A stretch of DNA of 64,000 nt, taken from the NCBI RefSeq assembly GCF_947623445.1, contig NC_135244.1, positions 13,206,860 through 13,270,859 on the forward strand, given 5' to 3'. Shown in pieces: positions 9,937-20,608 of this stretch (position 1 is the first letter of the stretch; each line of letters begins with the position of its first letter). This DNA is from Clavelina lepadiformis. Its lineage: Eukaryota; Chordata; Ascidiacea; Aplousobranchia; Clavelinidae. The notes under the pieces were generated by a model. That model was not told the origin of the DNA and searched no databases. It saw only the letters and a program-made list of their open reading frames with translations. Both the position numbers and the translations under genes were made by a program.

Positions 9937-11966
9937 TCAGGCAAAGGAAAGGTAATTTACGTTGGAACAGTCATCGTTTGCTTCGTCATAATTTTGCTTG
10001 AAATATCCAGCATCAAAAGCACAGTCTTGTGCATTTCTGAACTTACCTCGAGTTGGTGCTAAATAGCAACCTTCGTCATGATAAGGCAATGAAGGATTGT
10101 AGCATGGAAACTGTGCCGGTGCTGTAAATGGTGGGTAATCCATTTTAGCTTGCACAAAGTCAGTGCAGCCATCGTTAGCTTGCACAAAGTCAGTTTGGAT
10201 CACAGGGCCATGAGCAGGTGCTACGTAATTTGATGAATCAACAAAAGAGGTGCCGTTAGACTGATATGTACTGTTCTCATTTGCTGCTTGAGTGGAATCA
10301 TCTTGCGATGGAGCCGCTAAATTGCATCCTTCAAGTGAGGCGACCGGTGCACTGAAATTGTTTGTTTGAAGGGCAGCTAAACTCAATGTTTCCCGTCGTG
10401 AGTTATAGCAAGGTGTTGGTTGATTCAATTCCATAGATGTTGCAGTCGAGGATTTTAATTGTGAAAAGTTAAACCTATTTATTGGAGTTGGAGGCGCTGC
10501 ATGGAACGCTTGGTATTGTGGTTCAAAATTTTTTGGCAGAGCAGAGCTAGTAATACGAGGATCTTTTCGCGGAATTTGGTGACTTTCAACCGTTTCTTCT
10601 TTTCGCTGTTGTGTGGACTGTTTCTGTCTTTTGGCCTCATGTAATGATGTGCTGGAAGCGCTTATTGCATTTTTTGTTTTTCCACCGTCAGGACGAAATC
10701 CTCTTGCAAATGGATTATTCTGCACCTTAAGCTTTGTTACCTAATAGTAAATAAATAGAACATGAGTCGTGTATTGACTACAATAATTTTCCATCAATAG
10801 ACATAACTAACACTACAATTCACCTTAAACAATTTTATATATTTGTTACAGATTAATGATTGTAGAAAAACTTACTTCTTGATTTTGATAAACTGTTACA
10901 GTTTTGAACTCAGTTTGCTGAAAACTGAAACTGATCTTCGGTTGAAGGTGAACATTGCTGACGTCATCAGTCCGTACAATGTGAATACGTGGCTGATAAC
11001 GATGAAGGGAATTCACAAAAAACTGCAAATAAGAAAAGAATGAGGTTGGTCACCGAAAAAAAGATATTGTTTTCAATATTAATTGTGGACCAGATAAGGA
11101 GGTTTAAAACTGATATGTATGAAATAGAATGCAGTCAGGCTTGTTGCTGCAGCACAACTCACGATCATCTACGTTGGGTATTCGACCTTACCTTTCCCTT
11201 ATCTGGATTTCCGCAGTAGTTTGACAGCTTCACTTTATGAAAAGAGACAATTTCATTCATCCAAAACTGTCCACTTGCTGGTGAGTTTAGATGCAGAAAA
11301 CATTTTTCAGGAACATGTGGTTCGCCCTGACCGGCAGTGCTCCATTGGCCATTCTACAGAAAACGTTATAATTAATATCGAAATATAATACGAAACTGGA
11401 AACGGACAGACAAAAACGTTTCGTACCTGAAATTTGTATCTGTGCTCATCAAGTCTGGACATTTCCATTAAAACACAGTATTGTGCGTTTGGGTCCATTC
11501 CAGAAACCCGAACGCGAAACCCAGGGAACATTCTCCTGTTGAAAAGATAAAGAACAATTAGTATCTTGTAACTGTAAAATTTCTCTTCACGTTTAACGCT
11601 CATGATATTAATAACCAAACTCAACTTACGTTTATGCATTTTATCGCTTTTAATGTTCTAAATGTGAAATCGTGTTAAATTATCAGCTTACCTTCCTCCT
11701 TTTGAGACGATCATTTCTGTTCCTGCAGCTGAAAATTTATTCCACAGCTCCCAGTCATGAAGATCAACTTTTATATTACCATCAGCTGGAGGGATGACGT
11801 TTTCAGATGCTTTTCTGACTACTCTTCCGTATAGATCCGCTTCAGGATTCGCCTGGGTGAACCATCCTGATGAATCCTGGTGAAATGCATTAGACGCGAA
11901 ACTTGGGTGTTGTAGGACTTGATCCCAGTAAATTCGAAGATCGTTAAACTTCGATGGATGAGCCAT
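9937..11966 (-). CDS. Tbx6-like: T-box transcription factor, Tbx6-related, five exons, 498 residues
   Basis: Exons in transcript order are 11966-11692, 11535-11427, 11353-11192, 11022-10876 and 10740-9937. All introns are GT-AG and the phases close to 498 codons plus stop. The T-box spans roughly residues 75-235: [67 protein letters not shown] and [20 protein letters not shown], which form the DNA-binding and minor-groove elements of the family. The C-terminal half is Asn/Ser/Pro-rich with a repeated DFVQA motif and no fold I recognise. T-box proteins bind TCACACCT-like sites in the nucleus; Tbx6-type members drive paraxial or tail muscle programmes in chordates. Assignment to Tbx6 rather than another subfamily is inference, supported by the broken paralogues nearby, since Tbx6 genes are multiplied in Ciona. 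A TATA box lies upstream. The first ATG (11966) gives the N-terminus MAHPSKF; a further 5' exon cannot be excluded. Confidence 0.88.
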
Positions 11967-12108
11967 GTACTTGATGACCGAAGTTCTTGTAGAAGAAAGA
12001 TGATATTCGATTACTTGATATTTCGCAACAAGAATTTCTTAACAATAACCACCGTACAAGTGTGACGACTTACAAGTTGGAATGACTCGACTTTGTCGCC
12101 AAGTTACC

Positions 12109-12116
12109 TATTTATA
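12109..12116 (-). promoter_or_regulatory. TATA box of the T-box gene
   Basis: TATAAATA on the minus strand lies about 145 bases upstream of the ATG at 11966. This suggests transcription starts near 12080 and a 5' UTR of about 115 bases. No other core element was scored. Confidence 0.5.
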
Positions 12117-13497
12117 CAGTTCACACTTTTACGACTTCTTTGTAGTATGATTGAGCAAGTAGCGACCAAACAACTATGATAAGTTCAGATAGCGTTTTCA
12201 GCTTGGAAGGTCTCAATCCAATGATTTAACAAAGTCTACCGAAAATGAAAGGTTGCTTTAATGGTCAAGTTAACTGAACCAACTGTAGTTTGCGTTTGAA
12301 CTTAAAGTTCCTTCAAATGGCAATTGGATAAGGTAAATGTCGTTTTGGTTAGCCTTGATCTGTAACAAACAGCGACTAAATCTATGATGGCAAGGGTCTA
12401 GTTTAAACAATTCTACTAACCATAAAATATGCCAGCCATAACAGTGAAACTTGATTTGCTCTTATTTTAAGCTCTTCAATTTTGAAATGCAATCCGTTTT
12501 TAATCCTGTGCTGAGTGGTCCACTCGTATTTCTTGTAACCTGTCAACTATGAGGAGAATTAACTATAGCTTAGCACATGTAACAAAAATTTACATTTCCA
12601 AAAAATATTTCTCTAACGCCGGGAATAGTATATGCACAAAGGACTTCATCTATTTTGCACCCCCTATCAGTCCGTCCCTAGTCTAATCTTGCCTCAAGAC
12701 CTACGTATGTAGAGGTTATGTGTTATGGTGTAAAAAATCTTGCCTTTACACATTTTACAATATAAGCAAAGTTCCCGCATAATGTGAATGTAGCCTACGG
12801 AGTGATCTCATGACTGTATGTACCAAAACCTCACTTCAAAAAGTCCGATATTTTAGGGTAATTTTGAAAGCTTGGAAAAAAACGTTACATAAAATTTAAG
12901 AAATACTAGAAATATTTGACTTCGATTGTTATTATGTTAGTTTAGATTATTCCGACTTTGAGATAAAGAGAGTGATCCATTTTGTGTACTTCGAAATAAA
13001 AGCATTTTCTACTACAGCATATTGCTTTCAAACTTACCAAATTATGGAGAGTATGAAGATGACATTGTTTGACCCAAGTTTATTTTAAATCTTTGGTCAG
13101 TTTCTACAAAGCTAAAATTTCTTTTGATAATGTTTTCGATGCTATCGGCTGTTGTAAATCAAAACGACTACAAAGGAAAAGGTTCTAAGATACTTCTACT
13201 GCGGTCATTCTTCTTTATAAAAAAAATTGTAACGTACACATGCTTTATAAAAGAACAAATGTAAAAACCGCTTTTAAGTTTTTATCAAAAAGTTTTTGAT
13301 ATGGTCCAACCTTTGTTTGAGTGACCCTTTATCTGCGTTTAACTATGCTTAGCGTGATACAAGGTAACGATCGAATCCTTTGGTTTCGAGATGTAAAGTG
13401 ACCGATCTTGGTAGGGCACCGTTTTCTTATCAAGAAACAATTGCCACATTATGAATCATTATAACTTCACAGTTGGCAGCTGAACACGAAAACCGCA
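12117..13497. other. Shared upstream region of two divergent T-box copies
   Basis: This 1.4-kb gap lies between the TATA boxes of the minus-strand T-box gene and the plus-strand T-box pseudogene, so it is expected to hold cis-regulatory DNA. It contains the inverted repeat copy at 12682-12868. No individual binding site is claimed. Confidence 0.4.
12682..12868 (-). repeat. Inverted copy of the 15.28-kb repeat (copy A)
   Basis: Read on the minus strand this sequence aligns along its length with 15276-15466. Shared blocks include AATATCGGACTTTT, ACATTCACATTATGCGGGAA and ACACCATAACAC, with small indels between them. It lies upstream of the intact T-box gene. Confidence 0.85.
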
Positions 13498-13504
13498 TAT
13501 AAAA
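13498..13504 (+). promoter_or_regulatory. TATA-like box of the T-box pseudogene
   Basis: TATAAAA lies about 105 bases before the first ATG (13603) of the plus-strand T-box pseudogene, a spacing similar to that of the intact gene. It may be a relic. Confidence 0.35.
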
Positions 13505-13602
13505 AAATTGACGTGCAACCTTAAACCAAAATTCAGGTTTGTTCATGATTGAGTGTAGTCAGAGAATTCCTGTAACTTTCGAAATCATTTCTGAGTGAGA
13601 AA

Positions 13603-15148
13603 ATGTCGAACGTATTACCAATGACCAGCAGTTTAAAGTCATTCTTGTCCATCTTGTACGACCAAGATTGACATAACCCTATGGGCAGTGATTCGGGTCA
13701 CGTTGGACCGGAGTTTTGTCAACAACAAGCGCCCGCATGTTCTTGGAATAAACAAAACGCACGTCAGGGTTGTGAAGGTGAGCGAAATATTACAACTAAG
13801 ATTCAAATCAAAACAAACAGCTAGTACCGTATAAGGGATTGTTTAAAAGTTTTTGACTAGGAATTTTGTTTCGTAGTTGCAGCGTCATCTTCCGCTCAAG
13901 GCATCTCTTACTCATCACTAAATGCACAGGCTAATGTGACACCTCTTGACCCTTGGACCCAAACTTCACCACTTACCACTATGGAAAAAATTTTTAGCGG
14001 CGCTAACTGAAATGATTGTATCAAAACATTGCAGGTAAGTTTCGATCAAAAGGCAAGAGCAAATTATTTGTCTTTTTAGTTACTTTATTTCATGATGATT
14101 TAATATCTGGAGTAGTTTTTCTGCTAATGTTGCGATAGTTACTAATAATAAAATTATATGTTATCGATTTATTTTCTAGACGCATATTTCCGGGCTATCG
14201 AGTAAAATTTTCTGGAATGGATTCAAACGCAAAGTATTGTATCCTCATGGACGTCGTCAGGGTTGACCATAACAGATAAAAGTTTCAGGTGAGATTTGGA
14301 CCTAAATTTCTTGCTTATAATTATATTTCTTCTACAAAGGCTTAAACCTCAAATTCTAGACAAACTTCTTCACCTGAGTGTTTTTATGTTTTTTAGAATG
14401 GAGTCTGGGGAAGTAGCAGGTCGAGGTGAACCTAAAATTCCACAAAGATTTTATTTGCGTCCTTCCTTGCCTGCCAACACTGGATGAACGAAATTGTTTC
14501 ATTTCACAAAGTAAAACTTACGAATTCGTACAAAATTCAGCCGATGGATAGGTACAAAGAAATACTTTCTTGGTCTTGTCGAATGACATGATTCAATCTG
14601 AACTATATAGTTGTCTCGGTAAGCAAGTTTATTCAATTAATTTAACCGGATAGTTTGACACATTTTAATTTTTCCTGAACTCCATGAATCGCTACAAGCC
14701 TCGCGTTAATGTGGTGCGTAGTTATGACGTCAGCACTATCCACCTTCAACCTATAAGGCAATTTTCAATTATCCACAGACCGAGTTTGTCCTAGACCGTT
14801 TATCAGAATAAAGAGGTACTATAAAACTAGTCATTATCTGGTAAATACTGGCACAATACATTTTTTGATGCAAAAGTGGTAAATGTATTTTCTTCTTTAC
14901 ATTTAAGCCTATCTTTAACACAACGTATTTAAATATTACTTATTTTGCAGATAACAAAGCCCAAGGTAGATAATAATCCATTTGCCAAAGGATTTCAAAT
15001 CAACGGATGCAAAATCAGAAATGCAAAACCGTCCAGTGCACAGAAGAAAACTGATACAGCGCCTGTTGATCAAGGAGACAAACGGCGGAAAAACAGTAAT
15101 TTTTTACCGGTTGAAAGTAATCCGCAATACCAGATTGCGTCCCTTTAG
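13603..15148 (+). pseudogene. Broken Tbx6-like T-box gene, head-to-head with the intact copy
   Basis: Six exon-like blocks follow the structure of the intact gene: 13603-13777, 13877-14034, 14180-14288 (109 bp, identical in length to the gene's exon 2), 14397-14551, 14669-14815 (147 bp, identical in length to exon 4) and 14951-15148. Recognisable pieces are [85 protein letters not shown] and VDNNPFAKGF. Lesions seen are a TGA at 13669 in block 1; a frame change before the T-box tail of block 2; a TAA replacing the Tyr codon of the RYKF motif in block 3; two frame changes in block 4; the acceptor before block 5 read as AA (14667-14668) instead of AG; a frame change inside block 5; and an early TAG at 15146 removing most of the C-terminal exon. 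Block 1 suggests T-box paralogues here can carry an extra 5' exon. Confidence 0.85.
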
Positions 15149-15275
15149 CAGCTGAATTATTCAGTAAATTATCTTGTTGAAGCCACTAACTAAAATCAAA
15201 CTAACACGATAAAAATCAAAGTCATATTATTTTAGTAATTTCTTGCATTTTATTCAAAGTTTTATTCCAAACTGT

Positions 15276-15466
15276 CACAATTACCCAAAAATATCGGACT
15301 TTTCGACTAGGGTTTTTTCTACTCGCTCAGTCATGAAATCATTTCGTACATTCACATTATGCGGGAACTTCGCTAAATGTAAATTGTGTCAAAAATGGCC
15401 TTTTGGCAAGATTTTCTACACCATAACACTTCACTTCTACATACATAGGCCTTGACGCAATAATAG
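15276..15466 (+). repeat. Repeat copy B beside the T-box pseudogene
   Basis: This is the plus-strand counterpart of 12682-12868, lying 130 bases after the end of the T-box pseudogene. Its distal half is duplicated in tandem immediately to the right. Confidence 0.85.
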
Positions 15467-15585
15467 TCTATTGCTAAATGTAAATTGTGTCAAAAATGGA
15501 ATTATGGCAAGATTTTCTACACCATAACACCTCACCTCTACACATATAGACCTTGACGCAAGAATAGACTATAGCCAAACGTAAG
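15372..15585 (+). repeat. Tandem duplication, 101-bp period
   Basis: The unit starting GCTAAATGTAAATTGTGTCA at 15372 recurs at 15473 with few differences. A third, truncated unit starts at 15574 (GCCAAACGTAAG). The unit is the distal half of the repeat shared with 12682-12868. Confidence 0.9.
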
Positions 15586-17137
15586 AAACTAATGTATATC
15601 AGCTGTGTTTTGCAGCGTTTATTTTTTTCTTTTAGAAGGACAGGTCACAAGTTATCTACAGCCGTACTTTCGAGATAACAAATCTAGGCATGAGTCTATT
15701 GTCTTACGATTGTATTGTTTAATGTTGGAGCGAGAATCGTTGTTGACCGTCAAGAAACGTAAACAACTCGTGAAAAGAAAAGAGAAAAAACGAAGATAAA
15801 CGAGACCTAAAGGGGGTGGGCTAATAGAGAGAGAAAAATAGAAATTTTGCAAAGATACCAAGGTTCACAAGTGTACCGATATCACTTTGTATCAATAACA
15901 ATGGAAACCTTGAGCATGTACCGTTCCCGGTGTTGGAGAAATATGTTTTGGAACTGTAAATTGTGCGTTACATGTGCTAGGTTATAGGTCGCTCATTTTA
16001 GTCATTCCAATTCGGTGTTTCTTTGCAGTTTTTTATGACGTCATGTTTTCTCCATATGCAGTATGTGCGTTTACACACCCGGGCTCGGAACCAGCTTATG
16101 ATATAATAGCTTTTAAAATTCGCTTGCTAGCGAACATATAAGTAAGCTATTTCAAATCCATGAAAAAGAATGGATGCTGTTCATATGTATAAGCAGACAT
16201 GCTTTAAATCAGAAAATTGTATAAGAATCTTTTTGTTTGACGAATCAGACTACAATATTATTTATGAATCCATTAACTTCAGCATTAAGTGTTATTAAAT
16301 TTCGGATCAATCAGTAAGATTTTTGCAGAATTATATATTTCTCTGGAAAGTGATAAAGTCATATCTTATATTGACTTTGATAATTACTTAATAAATGTGT
16401 AACTGTTTCGTCTTAATTGTGAGCTGGTTCTTCTGGTAGTTGATGGGTTGCCAGAGACCTAAGTCGACCACTCAATACAGATATATAAACGGATTGCACC
16501 TGTAAAATAAAGAGGTTAAAACTAAGAACAAGTCGAATTTCACTGTTCATCCACACACCAATATCTAGAACGACCTTAATAAGAACAAATATGGTGAATG
16601 GGCGAGGTAGCCTTGCATGTAGCGCTCGTGTTTTTTTGCTACAAATGTTGATGTAGCTTGGTGGCTAAGCTAAAAAGTTTTACAATCCTTACAAGTAAAC
16701 AATTAGATTTGTAATACTGAGTCTGTTGTGTATGAGCTTTGGCTATCACAATGTGATAACCAGTCAATTAGAAACTTAGGTTCGAGTCTTAAACATCAGT
16801 GTTATCGTCCTAAAAGGTAACAGAGTAACGCAAGTGTTATGATAACTCAAGTTGTATTTTCCAATTATTTGACCTGACTAGAATAATTTGCCTGAAATAA
16901 TTCCACCTGTAATAAATCACGGTTGAAACAGAAATATATTTCAACTTGCAATGCAGCTTTGTATCTGTTTGTATGTACTTGAATGCAGCTTTATTCTGTG
17001 CTCTGGAAACATTAACCGTTTCGTTGACAACCAATAATAAATAATTAAGACATTGACAGTTTGGTTTTGGCACTGTGATGCTTAACTGGCTACCAGGGGT
17101 TAATGAACGTACTATCAATGGAGTCAGATTAGCAAAC
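15586..17137. other. Intergenic, no feature recognised
   Basis: No supported exon or RNA gene. A few short Met-started open frames on either strand show no family features or splice context. Confidence 0.35.
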
Positions 17138-17220
17138 AATCGATCAAGCAATAATTATATATAATTTGATAATCGATCAAGCAATAATTATATATAATAT
17201 AATAATCAATCAAGCAATAT
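17138..17220. repeat. Tandem repeat, 33-bp period, about 2.5 copies
   Basis: The unit ATCGATCAAGCAATAATTAT plus a TATAAT-rich tail begins at about 17139, 17172 and, truncated and diverged, 17205. Confidence 0.8.
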
Positions 17221-17929
17221 AATAACTAACAACAGTTCACAACCCCAACAATAAGCTTAGTTAGCACAGTACAATGCCGTGGTCACCGTCTGGGATAGTT
17301 TGAGGTCTCTACTCTGATCCTTCATATTCGAAATTGGTAAATTTTCTAGTCCTTCTCCGCACATAGTCTGACAAATACTTTTAGCTGATAACTTCACAAA
17401 TTTCATTTAAGATTTCGACTTGTTGTCTCCACTGCAATATCCACGAGTGCAGAAGTCTTCTCATGATTTTCTTTATAACGTCCATGTTGTCTATCTTGTA
17501 AAGATATCCAATGAGGACAGAGAAAACATGCATTATTTAAGCAGAATTTAACTAGAGCACCGGTGTCATGCTGATTTAATGAAGGACCTTTAATAGATTT
17601 AATCCGGGCCTCTGCCATTTTGTGGTTGCTCCCAAAGGTTTGTTTTGCAGCAAGCTCTTATTAAATTATTAGTATATTACGTGTCTACGTCAAAAAACTC
17701 CGCTTCACCTGACTTCCATGAAGGCAACGTGTCTTTTTCTGCCAACACAACTTGCAGAAAAACAATAGCATAAAACTCAAGTTAAAACGTTTATTCCAAC
17801 TCTTCAAACATAATGCCTTCTATGACATCCTGCCAGCATAAGCATTTATAGCAGGCCCAATCATGGTTATATGCGATGAATGCGCCGAAAAGTGCTAAAA
17901 GTTAAAGGGGTAATGCCATGTGGCATGAC
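17221..17929. other. Intergenic, no feature recognised
   Basis: A minus-strand open frame at 17403-17618 (71 codons, MAEARIKSIKG start) has no recognisable domain and is not called. Nothing else stands out before the T-box-like C-terminal frame. Confidence 0.35.
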
Positions 17930-17933
17930 TGTG

Positions 17934-18158
17934 TGGCACTAAACGCCACAGTATCAACAGCTTCCTTACTTCTTCGTACTCACCAGTTACAGCAGCATAT
18001 GTTAGGCAAAGTAAGACTCAGGCCTACAATCCTACTTTGCGTCCTATTCATGAAGGCTACTTTTCAAATTCCTCGAGTGACAAAATAAGAGTAGCAAATA
18101 TCTCCGAGCACTTTGATGCTACTTCAGAATCATTGGGCCATTTGGGGAACCGTCGGTC
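17934..18158 (+). pseudogene. T-box-like C-terminal reading frame, interrupted by the LTR element
   Basis: An open frame of about 75 codons reaches the exact LTR insertion point at 18158. Its segment AYNPTLRPIHEGYF, followed further on by FDATSESLG, resembles the intact T-box gene's [15 protein letters not shown] followed by FDAGYFKQN. Beyond the element, at 27558, the same frame continues after the duplicated GGTC for about 20 codons to a TAA near 27616. The retroelement therefore landed inside a reading frame, or in the relic of one, that was open until then. Upstream T-box exons are not visible here. It could be the displaced C-terminus of the 13.6-kb pseudogene or part of another copy. 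The resemblance is moderate. Confidence 0.45.
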
Positions 18159-18943
18159 TGTGGCGGCTTGGCTCGCTTTTGTAAAATCCTTACGTCTTTC
18201 GTAGAAATGTGTTTTCCAGAACAATTGGAGTTTTTAAACTTTCAGTCCCGCCACATCATTCTTATGAAAGAGTTTTCCAGCTAGTAAATGGAGTTTAAAA
18301 CTTGCCTTTTCAGAACACTGCAAACTACCGTTGGTATATTTGAAAACTTGCTACGAATAACTTCGTGTGAAAGCTCCTTATTTAGTACGTTACCAGGTCG
18401 CTTCCAAGTAACTGTTTCCAACTTAACCAAATTTAATTTGCATTGCAAACACACCGATTTTCACGTTCACACGCTTTGAAATGTTCATGCCTTTTTTGTC
18501 ATATATTTCCGCCACATCGCAGCACGTTTTATAAGCTTGAACTTTTGTGTGAGACTCCCTCAGAGCCTCAGAACCTCAGTCACAGACGCGAAGTTATAGA
18601 CATATGTAATACCGTACTACTGTAGTTGTGGTGATTGAATCAGTAGACATCGTGTAAACAGTCACATGACTTGTGTTCTCGGTTATTTGTAATATTGAGA
18701 AAGTGTACAGCACCTACAATAAAAGCCTTTTCTGGCAAACGGTATTTGTTATAATATAACACGAACGTTCGGCTATCAGAAAGGTTAGAGAATTCTAACC
18801 GCACGCAACAATAGAGTCAGATACTAATGTAGTAGGTTAACTAAGTCAATAACGTAACGTAAGCTAAGACCGATAAACTCTGCATCTGTATCTGCATCTG
18901 TCGGCATCAACCTCTACATCCTAAAACGACCCCAACCTCTACA
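18159..18943 (+). repeat. 5' long terminal repeat (785 bp)
   Basis: It starts TGTGGCGGCTTGG and ends CCTCTACA. It contains a TATA-like TATAAG at 18530-18535 and an AATAAA at 18718-18723, which would place U3 up to about 18560, R to about 18740 and U5 to 18943 (inference from spacing). Small open frames inside it occur identically in the 3' LTR and are not taken as genes. Confidence 0.95.
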
Positions 18944-18947
18944 TTTC

Positions 18948-18965
18948 TGGTGACCCCGACGTGAT
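18948..18965 (+). other. Primer-binding site for tRNA-Trp
   Basis: TGGTGACCCCGACGTGAT starts 4 bases after the LTR. It is the complement of the 3' end of animal tRNA-Trp including CCA, over 18 bases. The same primer is used by avian sarcoma-leukosis retroviruses. The match is from memory of the tRNA sequence. Confidence 0.85.
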
Positions 18966-19128
18966 AAACCACCGACATTTCTGGTGACAACCCGACGTTC
19001 TACTGACAACCCGACGCTTCGACGTTCTAATAAACCACCGACGTTCTAGTGATCACTGACGATCTTGTGTCAAAAACGACGCGTTTCAATTCTCACACTC
19101 TCGCAATTCGCACAACCGTTCTTCACTG

Positions 19129-19134
19129 GTAAGT
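19129..19134 (+). promoter_or_regulatory. Candidate major splice donor in the element's leader
   Basis: CTG|GTAAGT at 19126-19134 is a near-consensus donor between the primer site and the gag ATG. No ATG occurs between 18944 and 19128. Its position matches that of the major donor of retroviruses. Confidence 0.6.
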
Positions 19135-19348
19135 GGATTTTTCACTTTTTATACAACTACTTGCAACCATAGCTTGTAAATGCATGCTCATCGGCTTGTA
19201 CCTTATTAAATTAGCTTAAGCTATTCTTATTGTGCTGCATTGTGCTGCAGTTTGAAATAAAAGTTTCTTGTTGTAAAGTATTTTTTGGTTCAATTGTGAA
19301 CAATTTTTGCGGTGCGCCGCCTAAAACATTTTCTATCGGTTTTGATAA

Positions 19349-20608
19349 ATGTCACAACCTGTGCCGACACAACGAAAAGTTACTTCGGTGCCTGGCAAAG
19401 CTAAGACAGAATACCACATGAGCACACGATCAACCGACCGTTCCAACGAGTCAATTAATAATACAACTATGTCGAACGAAAACGGGGAGGGATCTGCAAA
19501 TACTCCCGATAATGGCATTGCTGGTCCGTCTGGTCTGGGTACTAGTAACCAATTACCAACAAACGCGCAACCACAGAACAATACTTTACGAAACGATTTG
19601 TTTTCACACGTTAAACTTCCTACCTTTTGGAAATTTAATCCCGAAGCGTGGATTTCTCACCTTGAACATAAATTTTCTCTTTATCAAATCACTTCTCAAA
19701 CTAATCGTTACTTGTTGGCGGTAGAGGCAATTCCTGCGAAAGACCTCGCGCTCCTTCGGTTACCTTCGGCGTCAGCACAGAACTGCTACGACATATTGAT
19801 CAATGAAATCTTGAGAAACTTTGATAAACGTGAGGACCATTTAGATTTTTTGTTGGCGGACCTGACGCTGCACGATCAGTCCCCGAAACATTTAATGCGC
19901 GAATTAATGAGCGCAGTAGGTCAAGAGAATCTTACTCCGCCAGTCGTCAAACTAATTCGTGCTAAATTCCTTAAAGCGTTACCACCAGACGTCGCAATTG
20001 CGTTAGCCAGCGTGGAACATCACGATCTCCAGAACCTTGCAAGCAGAGCCCACGAAATCTTGCTGCTTAAACAACCAAAAACTTCTTCGCACAACCTTTC
20101 CCTTGCCATCACTGATACGGATGACATTGACTACCCAATGCAACCGCAAATACAGCAAATTCAATTGTCTAAACCACCGCGCTATACACGATCTAACGCT
20201 AACAACGAATCTAAGAGTTCCGGGCAAAGAAATACGAATTTCACAAATCAAAATACGCCAAACCAACGCAATTCATTTAACTCAGCATGGCAACAACGAT
20301 CACCACGCACAAACAATGGACAGTTTCACAAATCATACAGCAACAACGGGTTTAATCGAGATAATCGCCGACAAAATGGTTCTTCTTTTGCAAACCAACG
20401 CAAATATAATTTTTTACATTCATCCCCCACATTTCAGAAACCAGACTACCAACGTAGCAATTACCCTTGCGCGTCTGATGCTTCTAATGGCTTATGTTAT
20501 TACCACGCCCGCTTCGGTAGGGATGCGCGCCGCTGTCACCCAAGTTGTAGCATGTGGGAGAACCAATCCCGCCCAACAAAAAACGCGTGGCGATCGACGC
20601 AACATTAA
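19349..20608 (+). CDS. gag: Gag polyprotein (419 residues)
   Basis: This is the structural protein of the LTR element, expected to form the particle and bind its RNA. The N-terminal ~85 residues are low-complexity. Residues ~88-235 look like a Ty3/gypsy capsid (LPTFWKFNPEAWISHLEHKF onward). The 270-370 region is Asn/Gln/Arg-rich and basic. A Cys/His cluster CYYHARFGRDARRCHPSC at about 383-400 replaces the usual CCHC knuckle, an arrangement seen in some metazoan gypsy Gags. The frame ends at TAA 20606-20608, 55 bases into the overlapping pol frame. A slippery site just before the stop provides the route into pol. The start is the first in-frame ATG after the leader. Confidence 0.9.
   Translation: MSQPVPTQRKVTSVPGKAKTEYHMSTRSTDRSNESINNTTMSNENGEGSANTPDNGIAGPSGLGTSNQLPTNAQPQNNTLRNDLFSHVKLPTFWKFNPEAWISHLEHKFSLYQITSQTNRYLLAVEAIPAKDLALLRLPSASAQNCYDILINEILRNFDKREDHLDFLLADLTLHDQSPKHLMRELMSAVGQENLTPPVVKLIRAKFLKALPPDVAIALASVEHHDLQNLASRAHEILLLKQPKTSSHNLSLAITDTDDIDYPMQPQIQQIQLSKPPRYTRSNANNESKSSGQRNTNFTNQNTPNQRNSFNSAWQQRSPRTNNGQFHKSYSNNGFNRDNRRQNGSSFANQRKYNFLHSSPTFQKPDYQRSNYPCASDASNGLCYYHARFGRDARRCHPSCSMWENQSRPTKNAWRSTQH

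Noticed and set aside
16837..17151. 104-codon minus-strand open frame
   Set aside because: No domain, no splice signals and no composition difference from flanks. It ends in the 33-bp tandem repeat.
18288..18625. Two short open frames inside the 5' LTR, repeated at 26902-27239
   Set aside because: They are identical only because the LTRs are identical. They span the probable U3 and promoter region and have no recognisable domain.
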